Shown here: in pieces, positions 8,546-15,169 of the stretch
How positions within the stretch are numbered: the stretch's first letter is position 1
Layout: each line of letters opens with the position of its first letter
Source of the DNA: JAAAPF01 sp964481035
GTDB lineage: Bacteria; Pseudomonadota; Alphaproteobacteria; Geminicoccales; Geminicoccaceae
DNA length: 21,345 nt
Direction: 5' to 3'
NCBI GenBank assembly: GCA_964481035.1
Contig: CAYZSE010000048.1
Coordinates: forward strand, 1-21,345
Made by a program: the position numbers and the translations under genes
Notes under the pieces: model-generated
Told to the model about the DNA's origin: nothing
Seen by the model: the letters and a program-made list of their open reading frames with translations, nothing else
Databases searched by the model: none

Positions 8546-9046
8546 TCACGGCGGAGACGCGGGAATTTCGGCGGCGGCGGTCTCCAGCGACCGCCAGCGG
8601 CTGTCAGGGCCAAAGGCGGGGGCGAAGGCGGCGAGGTGGTCGCGCAGGTCGACCGGCTCTGCAGCGCGCGGCCAGCTCGCCGCAAGGGTGGCGAGGGCGT
8701 CGAGCTGGCGGCGCTCGGCCTCGAGTTCCAACGCCTGCACCCGGGCCTTGAGCTCGGCGCGCGACGCGGCCGGCACCGCGAGGGCGCGGCCGGGGATCGC
8801 CTCGGGGCGGAGCGCGCGGCGGGCGGCGCGCAGCGGTGCCACCACCTCGGCCTGCCACGGCCGGCAGGCGGCGCCGAGTTCGGCGCGGCGGGCGGCGTCG
8901 AGCGCGACGCCGCGGCGCCAGAGCCAGCAGGTGGCGAGCAGCAGCGGCACGTCGACGCCGTGCCGGTCCTGCAGCTCGAGGCAGAGTTCGCGCACGCCCG
9001 GTGCCTCGTAGAGCCGGCAGGCGAACTCCCACAGGGCTTCGCTCAT
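8546..9046 (-). CDS. TIGR02444 (DUF2390) family protein
   Basis: The 166-residue product opens ALWEFACRLYEAPGVRELCLELQDRHGVDVPLLLATCWL. This is the conserved start of a small alpha-helical proteobacterial family known as TIGR02444/DUF2390, whose biochemical role is not established. It is predicted to be almost all helix, with no signal peptide and no membrane segment. Its ATG overlaps the stop of the phosphofructokinase gene by four bases (ATGA), which sets the start and implies coupled translation with that enzyme. The gene is the last of the two-gene leftward unit and faces the stress-protein gene tail to tail. The family call is by recognition of the N-terminal motif. No function is proposed. 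Confidence 0.75.
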   Translation of the reverse strand: MSEALWEFACRLYEAPGVRELCLELQDRHGVDVPLLLATCWLWRRGVALDAARRAELGAACRPWQAEVVAPLRAARRALRPEAIPGRALAVPAASRAELKARVQALELEAERRQLDALATLAASWPRAAEPVDLRDHLAAFAPAFGPDSRWRSLETAAAEIPASPP

Positions 9047-10113
9047 TGATCGCCGAAGCTGATGCCGAGGCCGCGCGCGGTGATGACCAGGGTGTCGTCG
9101 GGCTCGACCGCCTGGTAGCTGCTGATCGCCTCGCCGATCGGCAGGTCGATGACCCGGCGATGCCGCCAGGCGACCATGCGGCCGAACTTGCCTTCGGCGC
9201 AGAGATCGACGGCGGCGACGCCGAAGGCGGAGCCGAGGACCCGGTCCTGGGCGACGGGCGAGCCGCCGCGCTGGACGTGGCCGAGGACGGTCACCCGGGT
9301 CTCGGCGCCGGTGCGCTGGGCGATGACATCGGCGATCTGCTGGCCGACGCCGCCATAGCGGCGCTCGCCCTGAGCGAGGGTCTGCAACCGACGGTCGCCT
9401 TCCGGCGCCTTGATCGCCTCGGCGACGACCACGAGGCTGTGGTTCATGCCCGCCGTGCGCCGCCGGTCGATGTGCGCGCAGACCTTCTCGATGTCGTAGC
9501 CGATCTCCGGGATGAGGACGACGTGCGCGCCGCCGGCGATGCCGGCGTTGAGCGCGATGTGCCCGGCGTCGCGGCCCATGACCTCGAGGACCATGACGCG
9601 CGAGTGGCTGGCTGCGGTCACGTCGAGCCGGTCGAGCGCCTCGGTGGCGACCGCGACCGCCGACGCGAAGCCGATGGCCACCTCGGTGTGGCCGACGTCG
9701 TTGTCGATGGTCTTGGGGATGCCGACGACATTCCAGTCGGCCTTGGTGGCGAGCCGGTCGAGGATCGCGAGCGAGCCGTCGCCGCCGATGCCGATGAGCG
9801 CGTCCAGGCCCAGCTCGCGATAGCCCTCGCCGATGACGTCCGAGCGATCGACCACCCCGCCGTTGCCGTCGGGATAGGCGAAGGGATCGCCCTTGTTGGT
9901 CGTCTCGAGAATCGTCCCGCCGCGGCCGACGATGCCCGAGACGTGGGCGGAGGTAAGCTGGATGGCGTCCACGGGCCGCATGAGGAAGCCGTGCGTCGCC
10001 TTGTGGATGCCCATGACCTCGAACCCGTAGGCCTCGGCGCGGCGCACGACCGCGCGGATGACCGCGTTGAGCCCGGCGCAGTCGCCGCCGCTCGTCAACA
10101 CCCCAAGACGCAT
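9043..10113 (-). CDS. pfkA: 6-phosphofructokinase, PfkA family (mixed-motif type)
   Basis: The 356-residue enzyme phosphorylates fructose 6-phosphate to the 1,6-bisphosphate in glycolysis. Visible family motifs are TSGGDCAGLNAVIR (7-20), IGGDGS (109-114), PKTIDND (133-139) with the catalytic aspartate at about 137, MGRDAGHIAL, and LGHVQRGGSP near the end. The glycine after GGD is the residue found in ATP-using enzymes. The lysine of PKTIDND is the one usual in pyrophosphate-using enzymes; E. coli has glycine there. This combination is known from actinobacterial-type PFKs, which use ATP, so ATP is the better guess as phosphoryl donor. The length exceeds the 320 residues of E. coli PfkA. ATG at 10113 gives a perfect family N-terminus. 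The gene is coupled to the TIGR02444-type gene by a 4-bp overlap. Confidence 0.93.
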   Translation of the reverse strand: MRLGVLTSGGDCAGLNAVIRAVVRRAEAYGFEVMGIHKATHGFLMRPVDAIQLTSAHVSGIVGRGGTILETTNKGDPFAYPDGNGGVVDRSDVIGEGYRELGLDALIGIGGDGSLAILDRLATKADWNVVGIPKTIDNDVGHTEVAIGFASAVAVATEALDRLDVTAASHSRVMVLEVMGRDAGHIALNAGIAGGAHVVLIPEIGYDIEKVCAHIDRRRTAGMNHSLVVVAEAIKAPEGDRRLQTLAQGERRYGGVGQQIADVIAQRTGAETRVTVLGHVQRGGSPVAQDRVLGSAFGVAAVDLCAEGKFGRMVAWRHRRVIDLPIGEAISSYQAVEPDDTLVITARGLGISFGDQ

Positions 10114-10187
10114 CGAGCCGATCCCCCCCGCTCGGTCCTCGTCGCAGCCTTACCACGCAGCAAAGTCATAGGAAGGTGCGGCGAACG

Positions 10188-10196
10188 TGCTATAAG
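10188..10196 (+). promoter_or_regulatory. Possible extended -10 promoter of the YdcH-like gene
   Basis: TGCTATAAG matches an extended -10 element (TGn followed by TATAAT with one mismatch) and is the only such A/T-rich motif in the 122-bp divergent space between the phosphofructokinase and YdcH-like genes. It lies about 40 nt before the YdcH-like start. No good -35 box is seen at 17 nt, which an extended -10 may not need. Confidence 0.35.
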
Positions 10197-10235
10197 CCGG
10201 TGTTCCCGTCCGTCGCCTGGAAATGACTGCCGCAC

Positions 10236-10424
10236 ATGGTCTTCGACACGGAGATCGAAGCTCTCAAGGCCGCCCACCGGGCGCTGGACGAGCGCATTCG
10301 CCAGCTGGAGCTGGAGCGGACCGTGGGTCAGCTGGAGATCCAGCGCCTCAAGCGACGCAAGCTGCAGCTCAAGGACCGCATCAACAAGCTCGAAAGCTCG
10401 CGGCTACCCGACATCATCGCCTGA
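10236..10424 (+). CDS. YdcH-like (DUF465) small coiled-coil protein
   Basis: This 62-residue charged protein is one long heptad-patterned helix pair: EIEALKAAHRALDERIRQLE, a short break, then LEIQRLKRRKLQLKDRINKLE. The LKRRKLxLKDxI motif is the hallmark of the DUF465/YdcH family, which is common in Alphaproteobacteria and of unknown function. Its length agrees with the family (about 55-75). ATG at 10236 is the first start in frame and follows the promoter-like TGCTATAAG. The last 21 bp overlap the end of the diguanylate cyclase gene on the other strand, so the two transcripts are complementary at their 3' ends. Confidence 0.85.
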   Translation: MVFDTEIEALKAAHRALDERIRQLELERTVGQLEIQRLKRRKLQLKDRINKLESSRLPDIIA

Positions 10425-11087
10425 CGCGTCCCGCTTCATCGCCCGCTTGCAGAGGTACATCTCGCGGTCGGCGGCGTGCAGCACCTCCTCCGCCGTCTGC
10501 CCGGGGGCGAAGGCGTAGGCGCCGTGGGCGATGCCGACGGGGATCGTCTCGCCGCTCCACACCACCGGGCGCTCGTGAACGAGCTCGGCGAGCGAGCGTG
10601 CCTTGGCCCGCGCCGTCTCGAGGTCCGCCCACATCAAGATCACCCCGAACTCGTCGCCGCCGAGCCGCGCGAAGACGTCCGAGGCGCGCAGATGCCTGAT
10701 CAGCAGCTCGGCGACGTGCCGCAGGACCGAATCGCCCGCCGCGTGGCCGTAGAGGTCGTTGATGCGCTTGAGGTCGTTGAGGTCGAAATAGAGGACGCAG
10801 CCGGGCGTGCCGTAGCGTTCGATCGCGCGGATCGCCCGGTCGAGCTCGCGCATGAACGAGCGTCGGTTGCTGATCGGCACCAGCGCGTCCTCGTCGGCCA
10901 GCCGCTCGAGCTCGGCCTCGCGGCGACGCCGCCGCTCGATCTCCTCGTGCAGGAGCGCGTTGTCGCGCAGGAGCGTCACCAGCGCCCGGCGGACGTCCGG
11001 CGTGACGCCGGCCAAGGGGACGCCGGTGAGCTCCGCGATCTCGGCATCGGTCAGGTCGCTGAGCGAATCGCGCGGCCGCCCGCTCAT
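10404..11087 (-). CDS. Diguanylate cyclase (GGDEF domain) with product-inhibition site
   Basis: The 227-residue soluble protein has an N-terminal helical/coiled-coil segment (about 1-65, ending in EEIERRRRREAELERL) and a full GGDEF domain (about 66-220). The active-site motif GGDEF is intact at 143-147. An RxxD inhibitory site (RASD, 134-137) sits exactly five residues before it, so feedback inhibition by c-di-GMP is expected. The metal/substrate region reads FDLNDLKRINDLYGHAAGD. No EAL, PAS, REC or membrane segment is present. It makes c-di-GMP from two GTP and would favour a non-motile state. The ATG at 11087 overlaps the purK stop (ATGA), placing it last in the csrA-purE-purK-cyclase operon; the long in-frame region upstream is a shadow of purK. 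Catalytic call is strong; the input signal is unknown. Confidence 0.92.
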   Translation of the reverse strand: MSGRPRDSLSDLTDAEIAELTGVPLAGVTPDVRRALVTLLRDNALLHEEIERRRRREAELERLADEDALVPISNRRSFMRELDRAIRAIERYGTPGCVLYFDLNDLKRINDLYGHAAGDSVLRHVAELLIRHLRASDVFARLGGDEFGVILMWADLETARAKARSLAELVHERPVVWSGETIPVGIAHGAYAFAPGQTAEEVLHAADREMYLCKRAMKRDASGDDVG

Positions 11088-12139
11088 GGCCCCGGCTCGA
11101 CCTCGGTGACGTGCCCCATCTTGCGGCCGGCCCGCGCGTCGGCCTTGCCGTAGAGGTGCAGGCGGGCCGACGGGCGCTGGAGCCACGCGCTCCAGGCCTC
11201 GGCCTCCGCGCCGAGGAGATTGGTCATCCGCGCCGGCGCGAGCACGCGCGGCTCGCCGAGCGGCCAGCCGCAGACCGCGCGCACCGCCTGCTCGAACTGG
11301 TCGGGCAGGCAGCCCTCGATCGTCCAGTGCCCGGAATTGTGCGGGCGCGGCGCCAGCTCGTTGACCACGAGCGTGCCGTCGGCGGTGGCAAAGAGCTCGA
11401 TCGCCAAGAGCCCCTCCAGCGCGAGCCCCTCGGCGAGCCGGCCCGCCAACGCCGCCGCCGCCGCGGCCGTCGCCGGGTCGAGGTCGGCGGGCGCCACGGT
11501 CTCGCGTAGGATGCCGTCGGCGTGGCGGTTCTCGACCGCGGGAAAGGTGCGCATCTCGCCCGTCGGGGTGCGGGCGACCAGGACCGAGAGCTCGCGGGCG
11601 AAGGAAACCTCGGTCTCGAGGATCGCCGCGGGCGAGCCCATCGCGTGCCATGCGGCGCGCGCGTCCTCGGGCGAGGCCACCCGGGCCTGGCCCTTGCCGT
11701 CGTAGCCGAGCCGTCGGGTCTTGAGGCGCGCGGGAAAGGCGAACCCCGACGGCACCTTGCCCGCGTATGCCGCGAACGGCGCGGTCGCAAGATCCAATTC
11801 GCGCGCGAAGGTCTTCTCGTGGAGGCGATCTTGGGTGACCGCGAGCACGGCGGCGCCGGGGCGCACCGGGACGCGCCCGGCGAGCCGCTCCACGGCGGCG
11901 AGCGGGACGTTCTCGAATTCCAGGGTGACGACGTCGACCGCCGCGGCGAAGGCATCGACCGCGGCCGCGTCGTCGAAGGCAGCGATGGTCGCCCGCGGCG
12001 TGACCTGCACCGCCGGCTCGTCCGCGTCCTGGGCGAAGACGTGGACGCGCAGGCCGAGTCGATAGGCGGCGATCGCCAGCATGCGACCGAGCTGGCCGCC
12101 GCCGAGGATGCCGAGCGTCGCGCCGGGCTCGAGGGTCAC
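11084..12139 (-). CDS. purK: 5-(carboxyamino)imidazole ribonucleotide synthase (PurK)
   Basis: The 351-residue ATP-grasp enzyme carboxylates aminoimidazole ribonucleotide with bicarbonate and ATP in purine synthesis, passing N5-CAIR to PurE. The N-terminal Rossmann-like motif GILGGGQLGRMLA, the DVVTLEFENVP segment, the KTRRLGYDGKGQ ATP-grasp loop, ETEVSFARELSVLVAR and NELAPRPHNSGHWTIEGC are all present in family order. Its length is like E. coli PurK (355). The GTG at 12139 overlaps the purE stop (GTGA), which fixes the start and shows coupling; longer in-frame readings upstream cross purE and csrA and are not real. Its stop in turn overlaps the diguanylate cyclase start. Confidence 0.96.
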   Translation of the reverse strand: MTLEPGATLGILGGGQLGRMLAIAAYRLGLRVHVFAQDADEPAVQVTPRATIAAFDDAAAVDAFAAAVDVVTLEFENVPLAAVERLAGRVPVRPGAAVLAVTQDRLHEKTFARELDLATAPFAAYAGKVPSGFAFPARLKTRRLGYDGKGQARVASPEDARAAWHAMGSPAAILETEVSFARELSVLVARTPTGEMRTFPAVENRHADGILRETVAPADLDPATAAAAAALAGRLAEGLALEGLLAIELFATADGTLVVNELAPRPHNSGHWTIEGCLPDQFEQAVRAVCGWPLGEPRVLAPARMTNLLGAEAEAWSAWLQRPSARLHLYGKADARAGRKMGHVTEVEPGP

Positions 12140-12633
12140 GCGTCCGCGTCCGCCGCGTCCGCCGCGGGCTGCCAGGGCACCGCCTCGGCCTGCCGCCGCC
12201 GCCAAGCCTTCAACCGCGCGCTCAGGGCGCCGTCGTGCAGGGCGAGGATGGCGGCGGCCTGGAGCGCGGCGTTGACCGCGCCGGCCCGGCCGATGGCGAA
12301 TGTGCCCACGGGCACGCCCGCCGGCATCTGGACGATCGAGTAGAGGCTGTCGACGCCGCCGAGAGCCTCGCTCGGCACCGGCACGCCCAGCACCGGCAGC
12401 GTCGTCAACGCGGCGATCATGCCCGGCAGGTGGGCGGCGCCGCCGGCGCCGGCGACGATCACGCGCAGGCCGTCCGCCTCGGCGGATCGGGCGAAGTCGT
12501 ACAGCCGCTCGGGCGTGCGATGCGCCGAGACTATCGCCGCGCGGTACGCGACCTCGAGCTCGTCGAGGAGCGTCGCGGCGTGCTCCAGGCAGGACCAGTC
12601 CGAGCGGCTGCCCATCACCACCGCGACGTCCAC
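12136..12633 (-). CDS. purE: N5-carboxyaminoimidazole ribonucleotide mutase (PurE, class I)
   Basis: The 165-residue protein carries the PurE substrate-site motifs GSRSDW (8-13), SAHRTP (36-41, with the catalytic histidine at 38) and GAGGAAHLPGM (62-72), then GVPVPS. It isomerises N5-CAIR to CAIR, the step after PurK, and class I enzymes work as octamers. The start is GTG at 12633, two bases past the csrA stop, and the stop overlaps the purK start; purE and purK therefore lie in one coupled unit led by csrA. An alanine/aspartate-rich tail (ADAADADA) extends slightly beyond the usual core. Confidence 0.96.
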   Translation of the reverse strand: MDVAVVMGSRSDWSCLEHAATLLDELEVAYRAAIVSAHRTPERLYDFARSAEADGLRVIVAGAGGAAHLPGMIAALTTLPVLGVPVPSEALGGVDSLYSIVQMPAGVPVGTFAIGRAGAVNAALQAAAILALHDGALSARLKAWRRRQAEAVPWQPAADAADADA

Positions 12634-12635
12634 GG

Positions 12636-12893
12636 TCAGCGCCCACCCTCCGGCTCGTCGGCATCGCCGGCGGCGGGCGCCAGCAGCTCGTGCGGCAAGG
12701 CCACGCCCGCCGCCGCGGCGGCCGCGCGGTTCGCCGCCTCGACCTCGAGAAAGACCTCCTCGCGCAGCACCGACGCGTGGGCGGGAAAGACGAAGCCGAG
12801 CTTGACCGTCTTGCCGCGCGTCTCGACCACACGCACCTCGATGTCGTGATTGATGATCACCGCCTCGCCGACCTTGCGGGTCAAGTAGAGCAT
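12636..12893 (-). CDS. csrA: CsrA-family RNA-binding regulator
   Basis: The 85-residue protein starts MLYLTRKVGEAVIIN and continues VRVVETRGKTVKLGFVFP...VLREEVF, an end-to-end match to the CsrA/RsmA fold. The RNA-contact residues L4, R6 and R44 are all present, with E45 next to R44. CsrA dimers bind GGA motifs in leaders of mRNAs and commonly control flagellin and central metabolism. Here an alanine-rich tail of about 30 residues (after VEAAN) extends past the usual 60-65-residue core. The gene is first of the leftward csrA-purE-purK-cyclase operon and diverges from flgB, a placement that fits a role in motility. No fliW partner is in the window. Confidence 0.92.
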   Translation of the reverse strand: MLYLTRKVGEAVIINHDIEVRVVETRGKTVKLGFVFPAHASVLREEVFLEVEAANRAAAAAAGVALPHELLAPAAGDADEPEGGR

Positions 12894-12912
12894 GCGCCGC
12901 GCCTCGTTCGCG

Positions 12913-12929
12913 TTAGTGGTTAGTTAACC
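12913..12929. promoter_or_regulatory. CtrA-like binding site between csrA and flgB
   Basis: TTAG (12913-12916), seven bases, then TTAAC (12924-12928) matches the alphaproteobacterial CtrA consensus TTAA-N7-TTAAC with one mismatch. The right half is also part of an interrupted palindrome GGTTA-GT-TAACC (12918-12929). It sits about 60 nt before the flgB start in the 95-bp csrA/flgB divergent space, where CtrA control of flagellar genes would be expected. The site is A/T-rich within very GC-rich DNA. Binding is inferred from the motif only. Confidence 0.45.
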
Positions 12930-12931
12930 CT

Positions 12932-12950
12932 GTTGCGACTAGGCTGCAAC
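12932..12950. repeat. Short inverted repeat in the csrA/flgB divergent region
   Basis: GTTGC at 12932-12936 and GCAAC at 12946-12950 form a 5-bp inverted repeat with a 9-nt spacer, immediately beside the CtrA-like site. It may be a second operator or part of the flgB leader. Five-base arms are short enough to arise by chance. Confidence 0.3.
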
Positions 12951-12988
12951 CAGCGCCGAAGCCCGAGGCGCGCCGTTGGAGACCCGCG

Positions 12989-13387
12989 TTGCTGTCGCAT
13001 CTGACGCTCTTCGATCTCGTCGACCGCCGCCTCGCCTACAGCGAGCAGCGCCACCAGGTGCTGGCCCGCAACATCGCCAACGCCGACACGCCGGGCTTCA
13101 TCCCGCAAGACACCGTCGAGCCCGACTTCCAGCGCCTGATCGCCGGTCGCGAGGTGGCACGGCCGACCCTCGCCGCGACCCAGAGCGGCCATCTCAGCCC
13201 CGCTGCGCCGGTCGGCCGGCCGCACCGCCTCGACGCGACGCCGACCGAGCTCAAGCCGTCGGGCAACGCCGTCAGCCTCGACATCGAGGCCGGCAAGCTG
13301 CGCTCGAACTCCGGCAGCCACAAGCTCGCGACCCGCCTCTACGGCAAGTATGTGGGCATGCTGCGAGCCGCGTTGGGCCAGAGCTGA
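12989..13387 (+). CDS. flgB: Flagellar basal-body rod protein FlgB
   Basis: The 132-residue protein is a proximal rod subunit placed outside the inner membrane by the flagellar export gate. The N-terminal helix followed by LARNIANADTPGF (25-37) is the shared rod/hook signature (N-x2-N-x2-TPG), and the C-terminal helix HKLATRLYGKYVGMLRAALGQ completes the coiled-coil pair. The length is typical (about 130). The start is TTG at 12989 with GGAG seven bases upstream. It opens the rightward flagellar operon and diverges from csrA across a region with a CtrA-like site. Confidence 0.92.
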   Translation: MLSHLTLFDLVDRRLAYSEQRHQVLARNIANADTPGFIPQDTVEPDFQRLIAGREVARPTLAATQSGHLSPAAPVGRPHRLDATPTELKPSGNAVSLDIEAGKLRSNSGSHKLATRLYGKYVGMLRAALGQS

Positions 13388-13412
13388 TGTCCCGCCTCGA
13401 GGAGAACCCGAG

Positions 13413-13820
13413 ATGAAGCTCGAAGACGCCGTCGCCATCGCCTCGGCCGGCATGCGTGCCCAGTCGGCACGCGTGCGCGTCGCCTCGGAGAACCTGGCGA
13501 ACGCGGACTCGCTCGCCACCACCCCCGGCGACGCCCCCTATCGCCGGCGCACCGTCTCGTTCCGCGAGGCGCTCGACCGCGAGCAGGGCCTCAGGCTCGT
13601 CGACGTGCATCGCTACGGCGTCGACCGGCGGCCGTTCGACAAGCGGTTCGATCCCGGTCATCCCGGCGCCGACGACGCGGGCTACGTCCTCTTGCCCAAC
13701 GTCAAGCCGCTCGTCGAGCTGATGGACATGCGCGAGGCGCAGCGCAGCTACGAGGCCAATCTCAACGCCGTCTCGCTGACCCGCTCGATGGTCAACCAGA
13801 CGCTCGATCTCTTGAAGTGA
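13413..13820 (+). CDS. flgC: Flagellar basal-body rod protein FlgC
   Basis: The 135-residue rod subunit has the N-terminal helix and SENLANADS motif (the rod signature, here in the form found in alphaproteobacterial FlgC), then PYRRRTVSF. It ends with the family C-terminal helix NVKPLVELMDMREAQRSYEANLNAVSLTRSMVNQTLDLLK. ATG at 13413 follows GAGGAGAA and gives the right N-terminus; an in-frame start further upstream adds residues that overlap flgB and have no family match. It lies 25 nt after flgB and 7 nt before fliE. Confidence 0.94.
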   Translation: MKLEDAVAIASAGMRAQSARVRVASENLANADSLATTPGDAPYRRRTVSFREALDREQGLRLVDVHRYGVDRRPFDKRFDPGHPGADDAGYVLLPNVKPLVELMDMREAQRSYEANLNAVSLTRSMVNQTLDLLK

Positions 13821-13827
13821 GGCGGTC

Positions 13828-14139
13828 ATGACCGGTGCCATCGACCCCCTCGCCGCCCGCCTCGCGCAGCTCGTCAAGGCGCAGGGCCAAGCCACCGCCA
13901 CGGCCACCCCGGCCACCCCGCCGGCGAGCTTCGAGAACCTCTTGAGCCACGCCATCAAGGACACCCTCGAGGTGAGCCGCGCGGCGGAGGCGACCGCGAT
14001 GCAGGGCGTCCTCGGCGAAGCCTCGGTGCGCGAGGTGGTCGAGGCCGTGACCCAGGCGGAGCTCGGCCTGCAGACCGCGAGCGCCGTCCGCGACCGGGTC
14101 ATCGCCGCCTATCAGGACATCATCCGGATGCCCATCTGA
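13828..14139 (+). CDS. fliE: Flagellar hook-basal body complex protein FliE
   Basis: The 103-residue protein links the MS ring and export gate to the rod. The middle (SFENLLSHAIKDTLEVSRAAEATAM) and the C-terminal part, VREVVEAVTQAELGLQTASAVRDRVIAAYQDIIRMPI, match the two helices of FliE; the family ends in just this kind of IMRMPI-type tail. Its start follows GAGG overlapping the flgC stop. The N-terminal 35 residues are alanine/threonine-rich and variable, as usual. Confidence 0.93.
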   Translation: MTGAIDPLAARLAQLVKAQGQATATATPATPPASFENLLSHAIKDTLEVSRAAEATAMQGVLGEASVREVVEAVTQAELGLQTASAVRDRVIAAYQDIIRMPI

Positions 14140-14153
14140 GCGGGAGCTCGACC

Positions 14154-14414
14154 GTGGAATTCACCTCCGACCTCGCCCGCGAAGCGGTCTTCGTCTGCCT
14201 CAAGATCAGCGCTCCGGCCCTGCTGACGGCCCTGGTGATCGGCCTGGTGATCTCCTTCGTCCAGGCCATCACCCAGATCCAGGAGCAGACCCTCACCTTC
14301 GTGCCCAAGATCGTCGGCATCTTCGCGGCGATAGTCGTCGCCATGCCGTTCATGCTGGCGACGCTCGTCGCCTTCACCCAGCAGCTCTTCGCCCAGATCG
14401 GCGGTGCGTCTTGA
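14154..14414 (+). CDS. fliQ: Flagellar export-gate protein FliQ
   Basis: This 86-residue protein has two membrane helices (about 16-38 and 52-75) around the conserved link ITQIQEQTLTFVPKI, the FliQ/SctS signature. Several copies wrap the FliP-FliR core of the flagellar type III export gate. The start is GTG at 14154 with GGGAG before it. The last bases overlap the TTG of fliR (TTGA). fliP is not in the window. Confidence 0.95.
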   Translation: MEFTSDLAREAVFVCLKISAPALLTALVIGLVISFVQAITQIQEQTLTFVPKIVGIFAAIVVAMPFMLATLVAFTQQLFAQIGGAS

Positions 14415-15166
14415 CCCTGGACCTCGCGGGCCCGCTCGCGCTCGTCGTGCTGGTCTTCGCCCGCGTCGGCGCGGCGCTGATGCTCCTGCCGGTATTCGGC
14501 GAGGGCTATGTCCTCGCCCGGGCGCGGCTGGTCCTGGCGCTGATGCTGGCCGTCCTCCTGGCACCGGTGCTGGCACCGTCGCTGCCGGCGGTCGCGGCCT
14601 TCGATGCGCGGTTCGCCGGCCAGGTCGTCGGCGAGGTCGTCCGCGGCCTGTTCATCGGCGCGTTCGTGCGCCTGTCGATCGCGGCGCTGTCGGTCGCCGG
14701 CACCACCTTCGCCATGCAGATGGGCTTTGCCCAGGCCAACTTCTTCAATCCCGCGGAGGCCCAGCAGAGCTCGGCCCCGGGCAATCTCTTCACCGCCGCG
14801 GCGCTGGTCACCCTGGTGCTGATCGACGGTCACCACGCGCTGCTCGACGGCCTCGTCGCCAGCTACGCGAGCCTGCCGCCGACCGACCCGCTCGCCGTCG
14901 GCGACATGGCCGCGGCGATGGCGCGCGGCAGCGCCGATGCGGTCGCCCTCGGCTTCCAGATGGCGCTGCCGATGACGGTCGCCTCCATCGTCCTTTACGC
15001 ACTCTTGGGCATGATGAACCGCCTGGTGCCGACGTTGCAGGTCATCTTCGTGGCGATGTCGGCGCAGATCCTCGTCGGCCTCGCCATCCTCGGCGTCTCC
15101 CTCGGCGCCGTGATCCAGCTCTACGCCGACTTCGTCGCCGACCTCTTGTTGCGGCTCGGGGGCTGA
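14411..15166 (+). CDS. fliR: Flagellar export-gate protein FliR
   Basis: The 251-residue membrane protein is a single-copy core part of the export gate. It shows five to six hydrophobic helices and family motifs: FARVGAALMLLPVFG near the start, GxxFAMQMGFAQANFFNP in the middle and MNRLVPTLQVIFVAMSAQILVGL near the end. The length is typical (about 255). The TTG start at 14411 overlaps the fliQ stop, so the two are coupled, and only three bases separate its stop from flhB. Confidence 0.95.
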   Translation: MTLDLAGPLALVVLVFARVGAALMLLPVFGEGYVLARARLVLALMLAVLLAPVLAPSLPAVAAFDARFAGQVVGEVVRGLFIGAFVRLSIAALSVAGTTFAMQMGFAQANFFNPAEAQQSSAPGNLFTAAALVTLVLIDGHHALLDGLVASYASLPPTDPLAVGDMAAAMARGSADAVALGFQMALPMTVASIVLYALLGMMNRLVPTLQVIFVAMSAQILVGLAILGVSLGAVIQLYADFVADLLLRLGG

Positions 15167-15169
15167 GCC

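Noticed and set aside
8836..10518. Open frame of 560 codons on the + strand opposite the phosphofructokinase and running past the YdcH-like gene
   Set aside because: Biased composition with no recognisable domain; it conflicts with genes that have strong family motifs.
10404..11651. A 415-residue cyclase with a long N-terminal domain
   Set aside because: The extra residues come from the wrong frame of purK; the ATG at 11087 overlaps the purK stop and starts a normal protein.
12915..12940. Possible sigma-54 promoter before flgB (GG...GC)
   Set aside because: The GG at 12918 and the GC at 12935 are 17 nt apart, not the 11 required from GG to GC.
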